A stretch of DNA of 64,000 nucleotides from Pisaster brevispinus. Taxonomy: Eukaryota > Echinodermata > Asteroidea > Forcipulatida > Asteriidae. The notes under the pieces are model-generated. The model ran no database searches. It saw only the letters and a list, made by a program, of their open reading frames with translations, and was not told the DNA's origin. Shown here piece after piece: positions 19,678 to 30,277 of this stretch. Each line of letters starts with the position of its first letter. Position 1 is the first letter of the stretch. Both the position numbers and the translations under genes were made by a program. The stretch spans positions 8,556,001 to 8,620,000 of the forward strand of contig JAMKCF010000020.1 in NCBI GenBank assembly GCA_023634235.1, given 5' to 3'.

Positions 19678-20984
19678 GTTATCTGTCGATTTGAGGCTTG
19701 GTACTCTTGCCTTCGATGCTGATATTGTATGGGCATTGTAGACATCTGGTCAACCTTCTGTGTGAGCTTTTGTACTGTTAAGATGAGGTTTTGTAGCACT
19801 TCATCATTTGAAGAATTGAGTGGTGTTCGTTGAGCTTCTTGTGTGGCAGGTGCCTTGGTTTGCTTGGGTGGAGCACTCTGATAAGTTGGCCTTGCATATT
19901 GGGGTTGAGAGAGTGCTTTGGTGGTGTCTGTGGTCATTGTAGAACCCATCCTGTTTTCTCTTTCTATCTGGCGCAGTTCGATTTGTAGTTCTCTGAATGA
20001 CATCTCTCGTGGTTTCATAGGAGCAAGTCGGTTGGTTATTTTCTCGTTTCGCACCCCTCTCATGAATTGTTGAGTAAGCATCTTATTTCTGTTTGGCCAA
20101 GGCTGGGTTTTGTTCATTCTTTCTTCAACGGTACGGAGCGTGGCTTCCAACTCCACAGCATAGATTCCAGGCGATTCTTTTTGTAGTCGCACACGTTCAT
20201 AGAACTCGGCCAATGGGTCACCGGACATCAGACTGTCACCAAACTGAGCTTTGAGTTCTGCAAATGCGAAGTTGATCGTCTGTTGATCAGGTGGTAGATT
20301 TAGGACTAATTTTCTCGCCGCTCCTCCGAGGTATCTTACAATAGTAGAAAACTGCATTTCGGTAGGTATTGCCGTTGTCTCTATCAAGTATCTTGTATCT
20401 CTGACCCAATCTTCAATTTCAATGGTAGATCCCTCGCAACCAGTGTAGATAGGAACGCGTTTGACCTGATGAGAAGGCATGAGATGGACAGGATTAGGAG
20501 TAGAGGGATAATTCTGGGTTGGAGTTGATGTAGAACGGTGATTCTTGGCAGCAAGTGATGAGATGGAATGATGACTCTTACTTGGGATTGATGGAGAGTA
20601 AGGGTTCTGAATCGAGACTGAATGATGGTGGTGTTTCGGCGGTGGTGTACCACGGTATAGTGAAGGAGAAATACTTCGTCTGGTTGCTGGCCTAGAGGTA
20701 TTATGTGTTGGTTTTTCCCGCTGCAACTCCGGTGGAAGCAGATTCCTAGACCTGAGTCGACGCTCCATTGTGTCGAGGTCAGATAGAAATCGTTCACTGG
20801 GGGTTCGGTCGTCTGCTAGTGGTGGTGGGTTTGGTAAAGTGGTAGGTTGACGAGAAGTCTGGCGCGGGTGATGGCTGACTACTGGAGTTGACACAGTTCG
20901 ATTTCGGGTTGATGGATGCCAACGAGTTGACGTCGGAGATTGATATAGCAGTTCGTCTGTTGGTTGTTTTCTAGAGGTAGCCAT
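19557..20984 (-). CDS. gag: Gag protein of Ty3/gypsy element, intact
   Basis: 475 residues. An N-terminal Ser/Thr/Pro/His-rich stretch (about 1-150) is followed by a capsid-like helical region (about 180-350: EIEDWVRDTRYLIET, FSTIVRYLGGAARKLVLNLP, DPLAEFYERVRLQKESPG). One CCHC zinc knuckle is present at C437, C440, H445, C450. It overlaps pol by 121 nt, with pol in the -1 frame. No canonical X-XXY-YYZ slippery heptamer was found in the overlap, so the exact shift site is unknown. Confidence 0.92.
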   Translation of the reverse strand: MATSRKQPTDELLYQSPTSTRWHPSTRNRTVSTPVVSHHPRQTSRQPTTLPNPPPLADDRTPSERFLSDLDTMERRLRSRNLLPPELQREKPTHNTSRPATRRSISPSLYRGTPPPKHHHHSVSIQNPYSPSIPSKSHHSISSLAAKNHRSTSTPTQNYPSTPNPVHLMPSHQVKRVPIYTGCEGSTIEIEDWVRDTRYLIETTAIPTEMQFSTIVRYLGGAARKLVLNLPPDQQTINFAFAELKAQFGDSLMSGDPLAEFYERVRLQKESPGIYAVELEATLRTVEERMNKTQPWPNRNKMLTQQFMRGVRNEKITNRLAPMKPREMSFRELQIELRQIERENRMGSTMTTDTTKALSQPQYARPTYQSAPPKQTKAPATQEAQRTPLNSSNDEVLQNLILTVQKLTQKVDQMSTMPIQYQHRRQEYQASNRQITCHKCGQDGHIARGCRNMPSNYQGPRPKGKPSEAQKYLAQ

Positions 20985-21924
20985 GTTGCATGGGGTGACT
21001 TAAATTTGTAAACACTTAATAATAATGAACAGTTTGATTTAGATTCAACTTAGTTAATGAGTAATAGTACAACTCAATATCAAGCTCAGTGCTTTGCAAA
21101 AAAAATGAATGTCAGATTCAAATTCCACTGCTCTTTTAAATGTACCTTCAACAACTGAAACAGGTAAGTATATAGGTCACACTACTTTCCACTAAACTTT
21201 CAATTCATTTTACAGTGTAACTTTGACAAGCATAAACATACCAAACGCCGATTTTACTTAAAATCTGCAGCTGAATTACGCCTTTAACGCACAGTACAGT
21301 GAGAATCAATTCAGAAAATAAGGCGTAACTCTGTTAACTTTTGAAGCGGGTTTTTTTTGCTTTGAGCGCAGTAATTGCAGTACTAATGTTATGCCTTGTC
21401 AAAGTTACAAGTGGTTGAATGGGCTTAACAATGCTGCTTAATCTGTGTGGTTAACACGAGTCTGAAGGTATCAACGAAGTTTAAAAGTTATTGTTGTTGG
21501 ACTGCTTTTGTGAACCTTAATCTGTGTGGTTAACACGAGCCTGAAGGTAGCAACGAAGTTTAAAAGTTATTGTTGTTGGACGGCTTTATTTGCTACAGTC
21601 AGCAATTAGTCCGTATTTTGGAATTCAAGTAGCGATGTTAGATTGCCCAGTTTTTTCATGTAATAGCTTCACTGCCAGATGTCCAAACTTTCTTCTGCAA
21701 AATCCGTAAGTGTCGTTTCGCAAGTAGTGTTGTTCTCCAGACATCTAGACGGTGGTTTTGGTGGGCTTGGTGTGCTCATCAATGGGCTGTGTGGAGCCAA
21801 CGCTGTGGTGCCAGGTGCCGGGTTCCGGTGCCGGTCAAGTTTCTCGAACAGCTAAGAGAGGTTGACTTTTTGGTTGAAGAACTGGGGGTAGTTGGTGTGT
21901 TCTTCAAATCGGATCTTCCACCAT
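20985..21924 (-). other. 5' untranslated leader of the LTR element
   Basis: 940 nt between the 5' LTR and gag. Holds a tandem duplication of about 78 bp at 21437-21590 (AATCTGTGTGGTTAACACGAG...TTATTGTTGTTGGAC in both units). It carries no long ORF. It probably includes packaging signals, which cannot be recognised here. Confidence 0.6.
21906..21923 (-). promoter_or_regulatory. Candidate primer binding site
   Basis: On the - strand TGGTGGAAGATCCGATTT begins one base after the 5' LTR. It starts with TGG as expected for pairing to a tRNA 3' CCA. I cannot assign the tRNA. Confidence 0.6.
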
Positions 21925-22661
21925 TGTGACCCCTCTGACTTATTAAATCTCACAATTGACACGGCTGTTCTTATACACTTGTTTCCAAAGCTGGTTGTTT
22001 ATTTACAGTAAGATCTGTTGACGAAGAGAAACATGATGCACTTAGGTCTTCGTCTAAGGATATTATGAACTGATACAATAATATTTATAAAAGGTTACAT
22101 AATACTAATAATTGAACTTTCAACTATCTCTGCGGTTCGCGCCATAATCTGGGCGGCGTCCGCCATCTTGAGAATCATCTCGGAAATTATCAATTAACTT
22201 AAGCAGAGCTTGTTTAATAAATAGGTTGTAAATGTAAACGAAGGGACTGCATTGTCCCAAGAGGAATTTACATAACGAATACATAAGTTGTCTTAAGGAC
22301 ATGAAAATGGTATAAAGCTAACTCTCCGTTTGTCTCTTCGGTATCCATGGCAAACGAGTCAATAAATCAATGATTAAATAGAAAATATATACAACTTAGA
22401 CTATGAAGGTATACGGAATATGATGGTACTTGTTCGATTGAACAATATTAATGCAAAAGGTAAGCAATAAGTAAGTTAAAACATAATTACCTGTTGACGA
22501 AGAGAAACATGATGCACTTAGGTCTTCGTCTAAGGATATTATGAACTGATAGCCCGCGAAAATGAAATCGCTGAGGGCGCTACTCTGGTAGTATTACGTA
22601 ATAGATAAAGCTACTAAAAATAGATTGCGGGCATGCGCAAGATAGTTTCATGACCGTCACA
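21925..22661 (-). repeat. 5' LTR (right copy), 737 bp
   Basis: Reads as identical to the left LTR, including the internal 61-bp duplication, at +7,971. The likely promoter box TTTATAAA lies at 22084-22091. Confidence 0.95.
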
Positions 22662-22665
22662 TGTA

Positions 22666-23767
22666 TTTTAGTGATGTAGAATCACAAACCATAATTCTTA
22701 GATGGTTGTTAAAAACAAAATCATTAAAATACCAATCACGTAACTAACGAAAAAATGGGGGAAAATACAAAAGCGGTCAAAGGTCAGCGTACACGCTATT
22801 CCACATGTTGCAACTGTCAAGTTTACGCGACATTGTTGAGCAATGTGGTAAGTAGACTGGTGCTCTGTTTGATCGTTTCTTTTAGCAGCTGTTCTTCTCC
22901 ATTCCTGGAAGACCTTTGGAATCATGTTTTAGTGGGTTTTTTTAGCCCAACGAAGCCGGTGTGTCCCTTTAAAAGGATCATATCTCCTGAACCACATGTC
23001 TTGGAGTCTTAACCCTTATAGGAGGGAAATGCCCAATTAATGGTACTACACAATGATTAAACTGAAAAAAATTGAATTGAAAATTGAATATCAAGCTCTG
23101 CAGCCACTTAAAATTTAAAACAAATTGATTTAATGACGTCATGATGTGTTGCAGCGCCCTCTATTGAAATGTTACAAATTTAAAGCTATATCTCCTTAAC
23201 CACAATGTTTCTGGTTTCTTCCTGCTCATACTTCAAGTTAAATGTATTGATATAAACGAACAACCCACTTGACCTCCCCTTCCGGTTCAAAAAGGAATTT
23301 AACCCCACATATAAGAAGTGAACACTTTGTAAGTCTTTGTTTTTGTATGACACATCATTGAGGGGCAAACGTTCAAAATGTATGATGGTGTGTGATCACA
23401 TGTTTATAAAGCGCCCTCTGGTGACACGTTTAAAATGAAAGAATTATTTTCTGAACGATACTGGTATGACAATTAAATTGTTTGCTTGAAGATCCAAACT
23501 TGTATCACATTTCTTTCTCTGTGATTACCCTACATAGCATTTGCATCCAAATCGATACAGAAATTATATTCTTAAGTCAACGGTACCGGAACAGCTTTGT
23601 GATTGTTTTTCCTAGGGATGCAGCACCCCCCCCCCCCGTGAAATTTCTCACCAGCATAACTCATTTTTAGAAAAACAGAGCATCGCAAAACTTTATACCA
23701 TTATGGAAACTGAAGCCTTCACTTAATTTTAAAATGTTGCTAGATAATTTTTTGATATTAACCACGT
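22666..23767. other. AT-rich flank with satellite-related fragments, no gene seen
   Basis: Scattered ATCATATCTCCTGAACCACATG and TTGACCTCCCCTTCCGGTTC motifs relate to the 27.3-kb array. A poly-C tract is at 23626-23637. No exon could be supported. Confidence 0.5.
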
Positions 23768-23773
23768 TTTTAG

Positions 23774-24084
23774 TACGGAAGCAGGATAGTGCAAGGAGAT
23801 AAGAATCGAAATATTTTTTTCATGAGCGCGAGAATTTTTTTTTTTACCATTTATCTGGCGGCCGCCACTTAATTATCCGACGGCCGCCATTTATTATCCG
23901 GCGGCCGCCACTTAATAAATAAGTGGCGGCCGCCGGATAATTAAGTGGCGGCCGCCGGATAGTTAAGTGGCGGCCGCAGTATAATTAAGTGGCGGCCGCC
24001 AGATAAATGGTACAAAAAAAATATTCTCGCGCTCATGAAAAAAATATTTCAATTCTTATCTCCTGGCACTATCCGGCTTCCGTA
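23774..24084. mobile_element. GC-core foldback element with NotI-type decamers, 311 bp
   Basis: Near-perfect inverted arms start TACGGAAGC and end GCTTCCGTA. The interior holds seven copies of the palindromic octamer GCGGCCGC in alternating AT spacers. A perfect 6-bp direct repeat TTTTAG flanks it (23768-23773 and 24085-24090). No coding capacity; non-autonomous palindromic DNA transposon. Confidence 0.85.
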
Positions 24085-24324
24085 TTTTAGAGTGGTTTGC
24101 TGGGTTTGCTTTTTTGTAAGACTACGTCGAGTATGAGACAATGACGGTAAGTCACATTCAAGAAACTCAAGAGTCAACAATGGCTGGTTGATCAGGGGAA
24201 AAAAAGTAGAGAAAAACCAGCAACAGACTATGTGAAGATAAGTAGGGGGAGGGTCGTGGATATGGCATCATGAATGACAAGCTCATTAACTGATTAATGC
24301 ATTTATGATGCGTGTGAAACCCTA

Positions 24325-24690
24325 GCCAATAGCCGTCAGCCAATAGCCGTCAGCCCAAACACTAGCCAACACCCAAACCCTAAAGCCATCATCTCAAACC
24401 CTAGCCACGCCAACCAAAACTCTAGCCATCATCACAAACCCTAGCTCCAAACCTATACCTTATAGTCATCAGTCATACGCTATAGCCCCAGGAACCCAAA
24501 CCCTAGCCATTAGCCCAAACCCTAGCTCCACCCAAAACCTTAGCCATCAGCCCAAACCCTAGCCCCACCCAAAACCTTAGCCATCAGCCCAAACCCTAGC
24601 CCCACCCAAAACCTTAGCCATCAGCCCAAACCCTAGCCCCACCAAAAACCCTAGCCATCAGCCCAAACCCAAGCTCTTAGCCTAAATCCT
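24325..24690. repeat. AACCCTAGCC minisatellite
   Basis: Degenerate CCCAAACCCTAGCC motifs. From about 24530 to 24655 they form four near-identical 37-bp units alternating AAACCCTAGCCCCACC and AAAACCTTAGCCATCAG. The AACCCTA core resembles a telomere heptamer, but the spacing is irregular. Confidence 0.8.
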
Positions 24691-24699
24691 ATTGAGTTT

Positions 24700-25935
24700 A
24701 CAGTCTTAACTGGAGTCCACAACTAGCTGTATAGTGCCTGGAATGGCATTTTGCAACATACCCCGCCCACCCCTTCATCCCCTTGCCCCTTAACAGATAG
24801 GTCAAATGAAACTTGGAAGGACAAGTAAATGCGGTAAAATGGCCTATGTTTTTTCTATTTTATTTTAAAGTTCACCATGTTAAACCCAATGTGAATACAT
24901 GATTAGAAAAGTTGGAGGAAAAGTTAAAATCTGCCCCCACCCTCTCAAGCCCTCCCCCTTCCAACCCCTTTTCCTTTGTTACAGCTTCTCCACGTTAATT
25001 AACCCTCCTTTGTCATCTAATTAAACCATGTGTAAGGTTCTTAGATTAGAATTCTATTACGAAAACAAGGAGACATGTAAATAACTTTTTGAGGGAGGAT
25101 TTGGACATAACTTCTGACTTGTCCTTAGAATGTACACAGTGTGTCATGCAGGTTTTTCTTCTCACATTGCTTAAAGTACATGTAAATGCTCCAATATGTT
25201 TGACCTTGTTGTAGACAAACGCAATACATTTTTTCAGATATTAACTCAGTGACTTATACCCTTTTAAGCACAATATGTTGTCCAAAAAGAATTTGTTAGT
25301 GCCCTTATAGGGTGCAGTACACTTAAAGGCCAAAAATCATGCGCCAAAGTAATTATAATTGTTGGTAAACCCTCCGTTTTTTTAATAGTAACGTTTTGGG
25401 GGTCATGCAATTAACAGAATGTGTAAATATAACAATCTATCTGAGCGGGGGGGGGGGGGGTGTCTGTGCCTCAACTTTTGAGGAGACTGGATAAATTAAA
25501 GCTTTAAAGTTGGTCCTATTTGGCTTGGGAAGTGGATAAGTGCTTAAAAAAAACTGTCGGCATATCAGTTTTGGAAAAAGCACATTTTCGGGGGTGTTTT
25601 TTTTCCTTCTGGGGGTAATTGGCTGAAATTCTAAACGGCTAACCTGCACAAAATTGGAAAGAAATCTTAAGTTTAATTGTTCCAAAAATATATTTGATTT
25701 GTTTTCAAGAGGCTGAGAAACTTTAAATATTGTTTGAGTATTTCTGTATATTTGGCATCTAGCGTTGGTTGCTAAGGGAGATTGTTTTGTGTGGTGCACC
25801 CTTGCATCACACTTTGGCATGGTCCGCACAGCACAAGCCCGTACACGGTTAAAAAGGTGCACCAAGTTGACGTCGTCGCCCTCTACAGTTAGAGCCATGA
25901 CTCCCAAATGATGTTGATTACCTCTTGTTTTGTAG
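24700..25935. other. Non-coding stretch before the FTP exons
   Basis: AT-rich with poly-G (25445-25460). No exon, signal peptide or repeat family could be supported. An upstream signal-peptide exon for the lectin domain was looked for here and not found. Confidence 0.45.
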
Positions 25936-26064
25936 TGGAGCTAATCATCGTTGGAAAACCGACGGAACAAATTTCAGATCGTCGTGCATCTCGTACATCA
26001 GATAAAGCTGTAGATGGGGGCTTGAATACACTGCTTAACGAAAGCAGCGAGTGCTCACAAACAG
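25936..26064 (+). CDS. F-type lectin/FTP-like domain exon 1
   Basis: Encodes VELIIVGKPTEQISDRRASR, TSDKAVDGGLNTLLNESSECSQT: the N-terminal third of a fucolectin/tachylectin-4/pentraxin-1 (FTP) type galactose-binding fold, with the typical G-K-x-T-Q-S, A-x-D-G pattern. Acceptor TTTTGTAG, donor GTAATC, leaves in phase 1. It enters with two bases completing a codon, so a preceding phase 1 exon, presumably with the signal peptide, is needed and was not located. Confidence 0.75.
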
Positions 26065-26137
26065 GTAATCCTCATTCCCATTCTTAAACGGTATTGTGTT
26101 TGTGTTCAATATTTTTGTTACTTTTATTATTTGTGAT

Positions 26138-26262
26138 TTATAGCACAAATAATAACTGAAGCCTTATTGTTGTGATTTACAGCACAAATAAAAACTGTCG
26201 CCTTATTGTTGTGATTCACACAACAAATAATAACTGTCGCCATATTGCAGCACAAGTTGGGG
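26138..26262. repeat. Tandem triplet of about 50 bp (CACAAATAATAACTG units)
   Basis: Three units of TTGTTGTGATT(T/C)A...CACAAATAA(T/A)AACTG(T)CGCC lie in the first intron of the FTP exons. Confidence 0.6.
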
Positions 26263-26280
26263 CGACACCAAACAAAAGTA

Positions 26281-26591
26281 ACACCCGGTTCAGACAGACG
26301 CTCCAGAGTCGCGCCGAACCAAATAGATTAGGAGCGACTCTAGGTCGACCCAAATAAATTTTGGTTTCAGACAGGCGAACTAAACTTAATATTACATTAG
26401 GTTCGGCTCATGACAAGATCGACGACTAAAACCAAGACGCTCCAGAGTCGTTCCGAACGACTGCAACAGTCGATCTTTCGACTTCCAGCGCGTCCAGTCG
26501 CTCCTAACTGTTTCAGACGTCGAACTTTTCATGTACTTAATTCAATAATTTGGTTCGGTGCGCCTCTAGAGCGCCTGTCTGAACCGGGTGT
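26281..26591. mobile_element. TIR element (MITE), 311 bp, TA target site
   Basis: ACACCCGGTTCAGACAG at the left matches CTGTCTGAACCGGGTGT at the right, flanked by TA at 26279-26280 and 26592-26593. A GACGCTCCAGAGTCG block occurs twice internally. No ORF. TA duplication suits the Tc1/mariner-like group, but the family is not assigned. Confidence 0.82.
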
Positions 26592-26764
26592 TAGTTTCTA
26601 AATAAATGATTTATTCCATGTAATTAATCAGACAATCAAGTTTATCAAACAAATAAACCTTTAATTTTATAAAAACATGCTTAAAAACCATGTGTTTTTC
26701 GAGATACACAACTGTCGCCCTACTAGAGCATTTTTTATGCTGTCGCCCTATTATAGGGTTAAGC

Positions 26765-26767
<3 letters not shown>

Positions 26768-26857
<90 letters not shown>

Positions 26858-26868
26858 GTTATTATTTC
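26768..26868. repeat. (ATT)n microsatellite
   Basis: About 33 ATT triplets with one interruption (ATTAATATT). The poly-Ile frames on both strands are artefacts of it. Confidence 0.95.
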
Positions 26869-27126
26869 ATTTTGTTCCCAGAAGCGCCGCTTTTGTCTCA
26901 GATCTACCCTCACAGTTTGTCCCTATTTCATCTTGATGTTTCACTCGTGCTTTCAGAATGGTGCTTAGTGCTCAAGCCATTACAGGGACTACCTTCACTT
27001 TCACCTGCCATATCTTACCGAGTGATCCCCTACCCCAGGCAAGGTCTTGGTAATTCTGGATGTTAGAGATATGAAAATAAAAATTCATAAAACTAACTCA
27101 ATCTATAATTATATAAATCTTTGTAG

Positions 27127-27216
27127 ACAAAGAAACGAATCCTTGGTGGAAAGTGGATCTTGAGGGACTGTACTGTATCAGCAGAGTAACCATTCTTAAT
27201 CGCGGAGATTGTTGCA
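27127..27216 (+). CDS. F-type lectin/FTP-like domain exon 2
   Basis: Acceptor TCTTTGTAG, donor GTAAGT, 90 nt, phase 1 in and out. Encodes [30 protein letters not shown]. The NPWW-x-VDL...V-x-I-x-NRGDCC core is diagnostic for FTP/F-type lectin domains, including the adjacent Cys pair. Confidence 0.85.
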
Positions 27217-27294
27217 GTAAGTGTTCTCTCTTTTCATATCTTCTGACCACACATTGGATTTTTGGAACCTTTACATCATTGACAAATATGTAAA

Positions 27295-27940
27295 AACTTA
27301 AGGAAATATGACCCAATTTGACCTTGATTTCCGGCTCAAACCGGAAGTTGAAATTAAATATTTGAGAAAATCATAACTCTTGAACCACACACTAAATTTG
27401 TAGCATTTATACGTCATTAGGGCTTCACAGAATGTGACCACATTGGAACTCGACTTCCGGCTTAAATTGGAAGAGGAAATTTAATGTTTGAACAATCATA
27501 ACTCCTGAACCACAAATTCGAGCTATATCATCTATACGTCGCCAGAAAGGGCTCTGGGGCTTAAAAAAATACTTCATGGTGTAATCTCATTTGACCCCGA
27601 CTTCTGGTTCGAACCGGAAGTTGAAATTTAATATTTGAAAGAACTCATAAATCCTGAACCATTCATTTTGTTTGGTAATCTATACATCATCAGAAAATTG
27701 TCAAAAGACTTACTAAATGTAACCCTACTTGACCTTGACTTTTGATTTAAACCGGAAGTTGAAGTTTATTAGTTGAAAAAAAAGAACTGAACTCCTGAAC
27801 CAAACAATGGAGTTTAATGCATCATCAGGTAGGTCTTCAAAATGTTAACAATTGCTACACAAATTGTAACATCATTGGACCTGACTTCTGGTTCAAATCG
27901 AAACATAATTCTTGAATAATGAAACATTAACAATGAGCAC
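27295..27940. repeat. Diverged satellite array, about 130-bp monomers
   Basis: At least five copies of TTGACC(T)TGA-TTCCGG-TT-AAACCGGAAGTTGAA, then AATCATAACTCCTGAACCAC and a TATACGTCATCAG step. Related fragments sit at 13720-13953 and 22960-23300. Confidence 0.75.
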
Positions 27941-27959
27941 AATAAAGTTCAATTCAACG

Positions 27960-28430
27960 ATTAACAACACGAACACCTTGTATTTGTGATGTCACAAAAC
28001 TGAATGTCTAGGTGCACTTTTCACAGTTTTATATTTACAGGAACAAAACTGAATATTCGCATATAGTCAAGCCGGGATGTGTAACATACAAAAATGAGGT
28101 ATTCTATGTTTTGGTGACGTCATCAAGTGACACTTTCAAAAGTTTATATTTACAGGAAAAAAAATGCGCTATCAAGATGAAACTGTGCATGTATTCACGC
28201 CGGGATGTGTAACATCAACAATTTGAGGTCCCTTTCTAAATACGTCATCAAGTGTCACAAGATGTCACCTTAAACTTAGAGGAGCAGTATAACAAGATCC
28301 ATACATACAAAAAAATGCAACCAGGCTTAAATCTCGCATTTATTCAAGCCGGGATGTGTTACACCTACAACTTGAGGTGAAATCGTGATGGTGTCGTCAA
28401 GTGCCACGTGATAAAGAATGTCGTCACTAT
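27960..28430. repeat. Second satellite-like array, 130-150-bp monomers
   Basis: Three copies of TTCA(A/C)GCCGGGATGTGTAACA at about 28066, 28193 and 28347. Each is followed by a conserved GACGTCATCAAGTG-type step. Confidence 0.7.
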
Positions 28431-29650
28431 TTTATTCAATCATAATTTGATGCACTCAATCACGAAGACCTTGTTTTTGTAGTAAAGAAAAAATGAATTT
28501 ACAGTTTTTTAAAGGACAACCTGCCATGCCGTTCCTTTCGTACACGTTCAAAACCCTTTGATATGACACGGACACATGTTATTTCCTATCAAGTTTGCAG
28601 GCAACTGAAAACCCAAACACTGAAAACAGTCTATAGTTCACCATTTCCTAAACAGTATGTAGTTTTATCAAGGTGTATTTCGCCTTTTGTTGACGACATT
28701 TAAGTTTTTTGGTCGACCTGGCCATTCCCACATTCCGATGTATTGGAATATGCCCCACTCGACACACAGGGAACGTCGCTGTTACCCAGAGGGAAGTTAT
28801 TAATCACAAGAGGGCGCTTTACAAGTTTACCTTGACTCTGTTTCTCTGTGTCATCCGAGAACTAATACAGAATCGTTAAAACGGGATATTTTAAGAGAAA
28901 ATACAAATAATAAACGGAAAAATAAAAGGGATATTTAGAGGTTTCCGCTCGACGTAATGTTAATATATTTCTTCCACCTGAACGCAAGTCATGGTCTCTG
29001 ACATGTGTTTAAAAAAACATTCAAAACGTTGCGCTATTTTTGCACTAATTTTAACTTTATTTTTTTAATCTGATGTTAATGTTTGGAATCTCTGCAAGAC
29101 CCAAGCTGTCAGCTTTCAGTTACTAATTATTATGACGCCACCACAAGTTACAGCACCCGTATACTAATGTGTATATACAACCTACACAATGGTGGATTGT
29201 ACTTTTAGTGTTTTCTTTCGAAGGCATTGCATGGGGGACAAATCTTACTTCGTTTTGTAGGTTATAAAAAACTTTGTATGAACATATGTTTTCGTCATAG
29301 TAACGTCATCAGGTGTCAATTTACATTAATTCAAAGATTATTGTTTTTACAAAATTATATCTGCAAAACCGCATGTCATAGGCTTATAATTCTTGTGCCG
29401 TTTTGTAACTTACAGCTTATGTAACATTTTATTTAGAAGCGTGACCCACTTGACCTTTACTCGAGGGCTTACGACCAAGTTTAGCTAAGTTTTGGAAATG
29501 ACATTATGAATCCTCTATGAAATCATGATAATTTCTTTTTTTGCTCCACCAACGGCCGAAATCCCTCTGTTTTTGTTTTTACGAACACTTAATTTCTAGT
29601 TTTTTTTTGTTCTGTTGAATAATAGAGGCTTATTCTATTTTATAAACCAG
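28431..29650. other. FTP gene intron remainder
   Basis: No exon or transposon recognised. An isolated AAACTTACAGCTTATG... / 'GACCCACTTGACC' fragment near 29440 is again related to the 27.3-kb satellite. Confidence 0.45.
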
Positions 29651-29872
29651 ATGGCTTTTTAAGAGGTGCCGTTGTCCGTGCCGGCTTGAACGGCAGCGAC
29701 TTCGAGACCAATGACCAATGCGGCTCGGCTGTGACAAAAGTACAAGCCCAAGTACCGGGTGGGACCGTCGAAATCAACTGTGGGTCACCCTTGATGGCGC
29801 AATACATCAGTATCAACAAGCCGAATGGGGGGACACTTAATCTTTGCGAAGTGACAGTCGATCTATGTCCCG
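29651..29872 (+). CDS. F-type lectin/FTP-like domain exon 3
   Basis: 222 nt, acceptor ATAAACCAG, donor GTAAGT, phase 1 in and out. Encodes NGFLRGAVVRAGLNGSDFET, NDQCGSAV, then CGSPLMAQYISINKP and LNLCEVTVDLCPG: the last strands of the FTP fold with the L-x-L-CEV-x-V ending. Its strong phase 1 donor needs a further exon downstream, compatible with the HYR exons from 44084. Confidence 0.85.
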
Positions 29873-30277
29873 GTAAGTATCAAGTTTGGTTTTGAAGAAT
29901 ATATATATATTTTTTAAATCAAAAGTTTTTCAAATGATAAACGAAAACAACTTTTTCTTTGTAGTCCTGTTTTTCCTAATGCATAATAAAAAATAGTAAA
30001 ATATAACAATCGCAAAACGTACTTTAGACAAACCACCACAAAATTCTTGCATGTTTTCCTTCCACTCCATTCCAAGCAGGACTATTGTCAATCGAGCATC
30101 CTTATTTACCGTACGCGTATTGTTGACCGCAATTAGGGTGTTTTCAACGGCAGTTTTTCTTCGCTCGGCCCCACCGGAATGGGCTGATGAGCTTGCAAAC
30201 CTTGTTTTTGTTCAGGATGTGGTGGTGCATGATGGGAACGACTGTACTGCAGTCAGCGCAGTGCGTATATTCACAAC

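Larger units (their letters stand above)
13954..22661 (-). mobile_element. Complete Ty3/gypsy-type LTR retrotransposon, 8,708 bp
   Basis: Two 737-bp LTRs at an exact 7,971-bp offset, each starting TGTGAC and ending GTCACA. They flank intact gag and pol on the - strand. The domain order PR-RT-RNaseH-INT is that of Ty3/gypsy (Metaviridae), not copia or Gmr1. The 4-bp duplication TGTA sits at 13950-13953 and 22662-22665; if the terminal A is not counted as LTR it becomes a 5-bp ATGTA, the more usual length for this group. I see no difference between the LTRs by eye, so insertion was recent and the element may be competent. No envelope ORF is present. Confidence 0.96.

Noticed and set aside
22755..23012. 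Short ORF followed by a GTAAGT-like donor, considered as a first exon
   Set aside because: No signal peptide or recognisable domain, and no partner exon in phase.
26611..26968. Poly-isoleucine frames on both strands
   Set aside because: Translation of the (ATT)n microsatellite.
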